Assembly (NCBI GenBank): GCA_977017575.1
Contig: CDRNVI010000054.1
Span: 310,001-374,000, forward strand
Length of the DNA stretch: 64,000 nt
Source: Paramoeba atlantica
Lineage: Eukaryota; Discosea
Direction: 5' to 3'
The notes beneath the pieces are model-generated. The model made no database searches and was not told the DNA's origin. It saw nothing but the letters and a program-made list of their open reading frames with translations. The position numbers and the translations under genes are program-made. Positions 59,326 through 64,000 of this stretch are shown one piece after another (the first letter of the stretch is position 1; each line of letters begins with the position of its first letter).

Positions 59326-59951
59326 GCACGTAAAGGTATGATGAATCCTATGGGTTAAACGAACGAGAATATAAAGCGGACGTGTGGAGTACTGTTTTAA
59401 AGTGTAAAAGGTGGGTTATAGAGCAAAAAATAGAACTCAACAGACTTTCTTTTTGCGGAGTGAGCTTGGGCATGAGAAGGAAAACGCGAGTGCGATTCGT
59501 GGTCGCACGTTTAAAAACTGTTGTTCGTGTTTTTGGTTGCGGTATGTGCATATGGCTTATATAAGCATAGCACCATTGGGTGTGTCCGGTAGTAATTTGT
59601 GGAATGAGTATGGGTTTGGGAATGTCTTGGGCGCCGTACGATGAGCGATTGTTGGGCAGTGAATATCAGTCACAGGAGGAGACGGAAAACCGTTCTTTTC
59701 TTAATTTTGCTGGATGACGCGTGTGATTTTGTATTTTTTTTAAAACTTTGGAAATACAAGGACTTACAACGTAGGCTGAAACAAAACTGTGTTGTAGTCT
59801 TCCAACATCGCAACGACAATTCGGAAATCGGAACACAACGTATAAAGCGCGAACCTCGTTTTCGTATTTATACTCTTTTTCGTGGATAAGCCCAAAATTT
59901 TAAAACCAAAACTATAATCATTTTCAAAATTAAAACAAATTCTCCAGTTTT
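59326..59951. other. Intergenic, nothing recognised
   Basis: Several short frames on + and - without recognisable motifs. The end of the region is T/C-rich with ttctccag directly before the LRR 7 ATG. Confidence 0.4.
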
Positions 59952-61124
59952 ATGCCCAATTTGGCGTCGCTCTTGTTTTTGTGGCCATTCGTGATTGACT
60001 TCCATGCTAACGTGTTTTTCTTTCTGGCATGTGAGCCCCCGCTAAAAAGAAGAAAGTTTGGCAGCAAAGTAAGTGCGCTTACGGAAGATGATGATACTCG
60101 CATGAGACGCTTTGTAGCGCACGTTACCTATCGACCCGCTTATTGGCGTAATTCCTCCGTCCACGTGTGTCAGTGGGAAGGAGTGAATTGTGATGAACGC
60201 ATGCGTATTTTTTCTCTTCTCTTTGACGACATTGTCCTAAAAGGAAACCTTACTTGGCATGTCATGCCCGTTCGACTCTCTTATTTTGCAGCTAACGTTC
60301 CTTCAGGACGGAAGAGGAACTTGCATGGGACTATTCCAACAGCTTCGTTTCCAGCCTCGTTGGAATTTTTAGCTATGTCTCGTCATGCACATACTGGGCC
60401 GCTTGATTTATCATCACTACCAGAAAAAATGGAACTGCTACAGCTATCATGTAACTCACTCAGTGGGAATTTGCAATTTGGTAATTTACCTCAAAGTGTA
60501 GAGGGATTGAACCTCCACGGAAACTCTTTCAAAGGCAACCTACTTTTGGATAGTTTGCCACGTTCACTTACCGATCTAGATTTGGGCTGTAACTTGTTTG
60601 AAGGCGACTTAAGTTTATCATTGATTTCACCTTATTTGCATCGCCTTAATGTGCGCAACAACTTACTCTCGGGAAGTTTAGCCCTTGGCACATTACCTCC
60701 AAATATTGAGCTTCTGCGCCTGGATACCAACGATTTTAACGGCACCATAACTTTAGAAAGCCTACCTGCTAGTATAAAGGAGTTATCGCTGCAGTCGAAT
60801 AAGTTAACAGGATTCTTAAACTTGATGAGACTTCCTGATCTTATAAGTCTCAATGTCCGCGAGAATTTGTTTTTTGGGGTACTAGATTTGAAACATCTTC
60901 CTGACTCGTTGGAGGTTCTGAACTTGAGCAGAAATCAGTTTTCTGGCTACCTTGACTTATATGATATAGGAAAGGATACGCGGAATTTAAAACTTGATTT
61001 GCGGGACAATCTATTCGAGGCTGTGATCTATCACAAACATAAGCTTCCAAAACGATGGATCGAACAAAGTGTTCCGCGCTTATCCATGCGCGAATATCTA
61101 GACAAACATTTCGTATCTGAGTGA
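59952..61124 (+). CDS. LRR protein 7, the longest member
   Basis: The 390-residue protein begins with a hydrophobic stretch (NLASLLFLWPFVIDF) that could be a signal peptide, then PPLKRRKFGSKVSALTEDDDT. The N-cap has VHVCQWEGVNC with both cysteines. About ten repeats follow, for example LPEKMELLQLSCNSLSG, LPRSLTDLDLGCNLFEG and LPDSLEVLNLSRNQFSG. The C-terminus has a short cap ending YLDKHFVSE. Before the N-cap the DNA reads tgctaacgtgtttttctttc and then gcatgtgag, a plausible branch point, pyrimidine tract and acceptor, so the hydrophobic start may be intronic. Confidence 0.87.
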   Translation: MPNLASLLFLWPFVIDFHANVFFFLACEPPLKRRKFGSKVSALTEDDDTRMRRFVAHVTYRPAYWRNSSVHVCQWEGVNCDERMRIFSLLFDDIVLKGNLTWHVMPVRLSYFAANVPSGRKRNLHGTIPTASFPASLEFLAMSRHAHTGPLDLSSLPEKMELLQLSCNSLSGNLQFGNLPQSVEGLNLHGNSFKGNLLLDSLPRSLTDLDLGCNLFEGDLSLSLISPYLHRLNVRNNLLSGSLALGTLPPNIELLRLDTNDFNGTITLESLPASIKELSLQSNKLTGFLNLMRLPDLISLNVRENLFFGVLDLKHLPDSLEVLNLSRNQFSGYLDLYDIGKDTRNLKLDLRDNLFEAVIYHKHKLPKRWIEQSVPRLSMREYLDKHFVSE

Positions 61125-61819
61125 GAACATCGTACACTCTCCCCCTATTCATGCTCTTTTTCTTGCGTACTCTTGTTTTTTGTTTATTTCTTGCTTAGAT
61201 GTTACTCTTGCTCACATTTTATTCAATTAGGGCTTGTATTTGCTCAATCACTTACACATCTTCTTTTAAATCTTCTTCATTCTACACTGGGATTCGCTTG
61301 CTTTGCTGCGTTGTCCACACTGGATTTTATGTAGAGGTAGGCACTACATATTTTCGTTTATCGTATGTATACAAACAGTAGTTGCATGATTTACATATCT
61401 AGTTGCACGATCAAGCCACGATCTAGTGTCATTAGGTACATCTGTATACCTGGTATACAATCTGTATACCTGTAGGTAAAAGCTGTAGGTACTAAAATAT
61501 TTTGACTTGCTTTATTATAATAATGTTAGAATGGGAACAAATCTAAATTACCTCAACACTATTCATCGGCACAGTGGGGCGAAGAAAGGAAAACACCCTC
61601 ATCGGATAGAGACCCAGATTACTTGGCTTGGGGCTAAATATTTTAAAACGGGAGCCCATTTTCCAATTTTTTTGAAATATTTTTAAAAACCCGGAAATAA
61701 AGGATATCTATAATTTTTGGTGGCTATTATGTGCATATTGATAGTTTCAACACTAACTAACGAATCCGGAATTCTTTGTACCGAAAATTCCGTTCGTTTG
61801 GTCCATTGTTTAAATAAGA
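61125..61819. other. Intergenic between LRR genes 7 and 8
   Basis: AT-rich, with a duplicated ctgtatacctg at 61441-61475. No gene is recognised. Confidence 0.4.
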
Positions 61820-62452
61820 ATGTCAACGAGTCTCTTTAGCTTCAGCGGTGCAGATATCTCTCGTCCTTCCAAAGTCAAAGGCACGTTCCTCCCGCAAGAA
61901 TATGAAATGGCTCGGTTCCTAGCCAACATTTCGAACCCTCATCCTTCATGGAGACCCACCACTACACTTTGTGAATGGCATAGCGTATACTGCGATGAAG
62001 AAAAGCGTGTGAACTATATTGATTTAGGAGCGACCGATCTTTTCGATACTGAGTATAAATATTTCGGGACGCTGGCTTGGAGCCATATGCCGCGTACAAC
62101 GGATCACTTTGTTATGTCGGATCAGGAAGGTGTCACAGGTACGTTGCCCATTGCATACCTTCCTATAGCACTCACCAGATTTTTACTGCTTTCCTGCGAT
62201 CTATTCGGCTTCGTTGATCTTACAATCTTACCTCCTGGGTTAAGAAGATCTCTTACCAACAACCGATTTTGTGGAACGCTCGATCTGACTAGTTTACCTG
62301 CAACGCTGGTGTCGCTAGACTTATATGGTAATGAATTCGAAGGCCCTGTAGACCTTTCAAAACTGCCAGCGTCATTAAAAGACGCTGTGTTATCAGGAAA
62401 TAAGCTCTATGCAATAACTGAAATTCCCTCATTTATTAATTATAAATTTTAA
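61820..62452 (+). CDS. LRR protein 8
   Basis: The 210-residue member has the N-cap SKVKGTFLPQEYEMARFL, then TTLCEWHSVYC with both cysteines, then VNYIDLGATDL and LAWSHMP. Four to five repeats follow (LPATLVSLDLYGNEFEG, LPASLKDAVLSGNKL); one repeat, PPGLRRSLTNNRFCG, is short by one or two residues. The frame ends soon after in an AT-rich stretch. Confidence 0.83.
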   Translation: MSTSLFSFSGADISRPSKVKGTFLPQEYEMARFLANISNPHPSWRPTTTLCEWHSVYCDEEKRVNYIDLGATDLFDTEYKYFGTLAWSHMPRTTDHFVMSDQEGVTGTLPIAYLPIALTRFLLLSCDLFGFVDLTILPPGLRRSLTNNRFCGTLDLTSLPATLVSLDLYGNEFEGPVDLSKLPASLKDAVLSGNKLYAITEIPSFINYKF

Positions 62453-64000
62453 GGACGAATTGGAATAATGGTACATGGAAAGAATTTCCAATGATCTATT
62501 TAGAGGGTTGAAACCTGTCAAATTTTGTCGGGTTTTGCCAGGTTTTGGGTGGATACCTTTTTTTTGGTGTGTCATTTTAGGAGACATTCTACAACTCCAA
62601 GAAGGCGTATCTTGTGAAAACGACGGTATAGAAAGCTCGTATAGGTCCCAAACTCTCAAAATACAATAGACGAAACGATTGCTAAAAATATTGTATTGTT
62701 TGGGGGGTGTAGACTTCCGGTGGGCCAGTGGAAAAAAAATCTCCTTTTTCAATTTTTCGTAATTTTTCTGAAAACTTTTTGTTCTTTTTTATGTGATGAA
62801 TACAAGACGGTAATCTAACACGCATGATTACACAATGTCTAATACATTTGGACACAATGTTTAATACATTTGGTTGTTTCTATTTTTTTTGTCAAGTTAA
62901 TTGTCTTCAATATGCAGGAAATATGTAAGCCGGCGACAGTAATTCAACATTAACATACAGAATATAGAAAATCCTTGTATATAGAAAATCCTTTTCAAAA
63001 AACTTGAATATTACCGTATATACAGCCATGGACAGAAGTGTGCCCCCGGCCTGGCAAATGCCATTTTTTTTATCCGTTTTTTCTCATTTTTGCAGCATTC
63101 GAGAGATCTCGTAAGTTAGTACAGTTAGTTTTTAATAGGGCCCAAAAATATAATATGCAATAGGATATACAGAATATGTTAAATTTGAATACCGACATAG
63201 TAAGAGACCACTGTGTACACACTATATATACGGGACACTGTGTACACACTATATGACAAAATGATTTCAGTTTTAAGACATAATGGATTACTTGATTTTC
63301 AATAATGGTGAATTACACTGGAAATACATTGTATCTATCAGTCTGATAGATCAGTCTGATTCAGAGGTCAAGAGGCCAAAAAAGATGAGTATTTCTAATA
63401 GCTACAATACTCACTATACGTTATATACACGTTGTTTGTAGCTTTACAAACAGGACACTTCTTATGACTGCGAAAACTGCCTTTCTATGTCGGACGTAAT
63501 CCATCTTGAGTACAGTAAACGTCACTATTCTCAGAATACTCAGTTGTACGTTGACACAGAAAAAACGGCTTTTTTGTCGTTTTTCGTCACTATTCTCAGA
63601 ATTGGTCTATTGAACGTTGACAGGCACTTTTTTATGAGGTCAAATCATAATTCTCATTTTTAAAAAAGAAAACGTTTTGCAAGAAAAATGTTAGCAGCGG
63701 AGCAACAGGCCGCTTTGGGTGCACAAAAACGACCCCCAGAGATCTCCAACTATCTCCTTGGTTTGCGGAGTCCCCGCTCTATCAGAAGAACACCGCGCAG
63801 TCAAACAGCGCCAGTTTTCCTTTTGTGTATTAGCGTTTTGTTTTCAGAAAAACAAAGTTTCATTACTCGTAGTCACCTAAATCAGTGTTTTCTTTTCTTT
63901 TTTTGGTCTCACAGACATTTATATGCCTTTCATGAATGGAAGAAGAGAAGGGACAACGATAAAAATGATCTCAAGTGATCCTCTGTGACCCCAATCGGTG
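62453..64000. other. Repeat-rich tail of the window
   Basis: At about 62580-62700 the piece taggtcccaaactctcaaaa with flanks matches 26850-26890 in the foldback element. At 63030-63120 a Tc1-like end is seen (cagccatggacagaagtgtg, cgagagatctcg). cactgtgtacacactatat occurs twice (63209, 63236) and cgtcactattctcagaat twice (63520, 63585). A 96-codon frame at 63688 may begin a transposase-like helix-turn-helix, but I cannot support it. Confidence 0.5.

Noticed and set aside
63688-63978. 96-codon ORF at the end of the window
   Set aside because: A helix-turn-helix is conceivable in the first 40 residues, but the rest is low-complexity and I cannot support a family.
1-64000. CRISPR arrays, rRNA genes, telomeric repeats
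   Set aside because: None is visible; the repeats present are inverted, tandem or transposon-related and the genome is eukaryotic.

Overview
The window is nuclear DNA from a microbial eukaryote (a protist or unicellular alga). It encodes mitochondrial proteins (bL12m-like, Obg-type GTPase, A-type Fe-S carrier), an ER canopy-like protein, the ribosome-assembly factor NSA2, class I aldolase, and a rich set of eukaryotic transposons (Merlin, Tc1/mariner, pogo-like MITEs, hAT, LINEs with restriction-like endonucleases, tRNA-derived SINEs). I cannot name the species. Host genes are uninterrupted ORFs and every one I accept, about 21, lies on the + strand. That recalls directional gene clusters such as those of euglenozoans, but this is inference.

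Layout: 0.3-2.2 kb, an LRR gene split by a Merlin element; 2.9-3.6 kb, a zinc-ribbon protein; 4.2-15.4 kb, a transposon block with LINE fragments, a SINE, a large R2-type LINE that holds an IS30-like transposon that in turn holds a Tc1/mariner, then a mariner remnant and pogo-like repeats; 15.8-20.3 kb, Obg GTPase and a CRT-like transporter separated by a non-autonomous Tc1 element; 20.3-29.4 kb, an LRR gene in repeats (foldbacks, a hairpin minisatellite, a decayed Merlin element); 29.9-33.4 kb, an intact 650-residue protein carrying a LINE-type zinc knuckle and endonuclease but no reverse transcriptase, then a canopy-like ER protein; 33.5-45.2 kb, LRR genes alternating with ISCA2-like, NSA2, a PIP-box protein, bL12m and a TLC-domain protein; 45.2-55.9 kb, transposon debris with one LRR gene; 56.0-64 kb, a type I membrane protein, a C2HC zinc finger, aldolase, two LRR genes and repeats.

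Two gene classes coexist. The housekeeping genes usually begin with a very C-rich stretch around the ATG and become G-rich towards the stop. The LRR genes lack this gradient, begin in T-rich sequence and share a plant-like N-cap (CxWxxVxC) followed by repeats of the form LPxxLxxLxLxxNxFxG. The most interesting object is the candidate domesticated LINE endonuclease at 29956-31908, in which all recognisable metal-binding and catalytic residues are retained.
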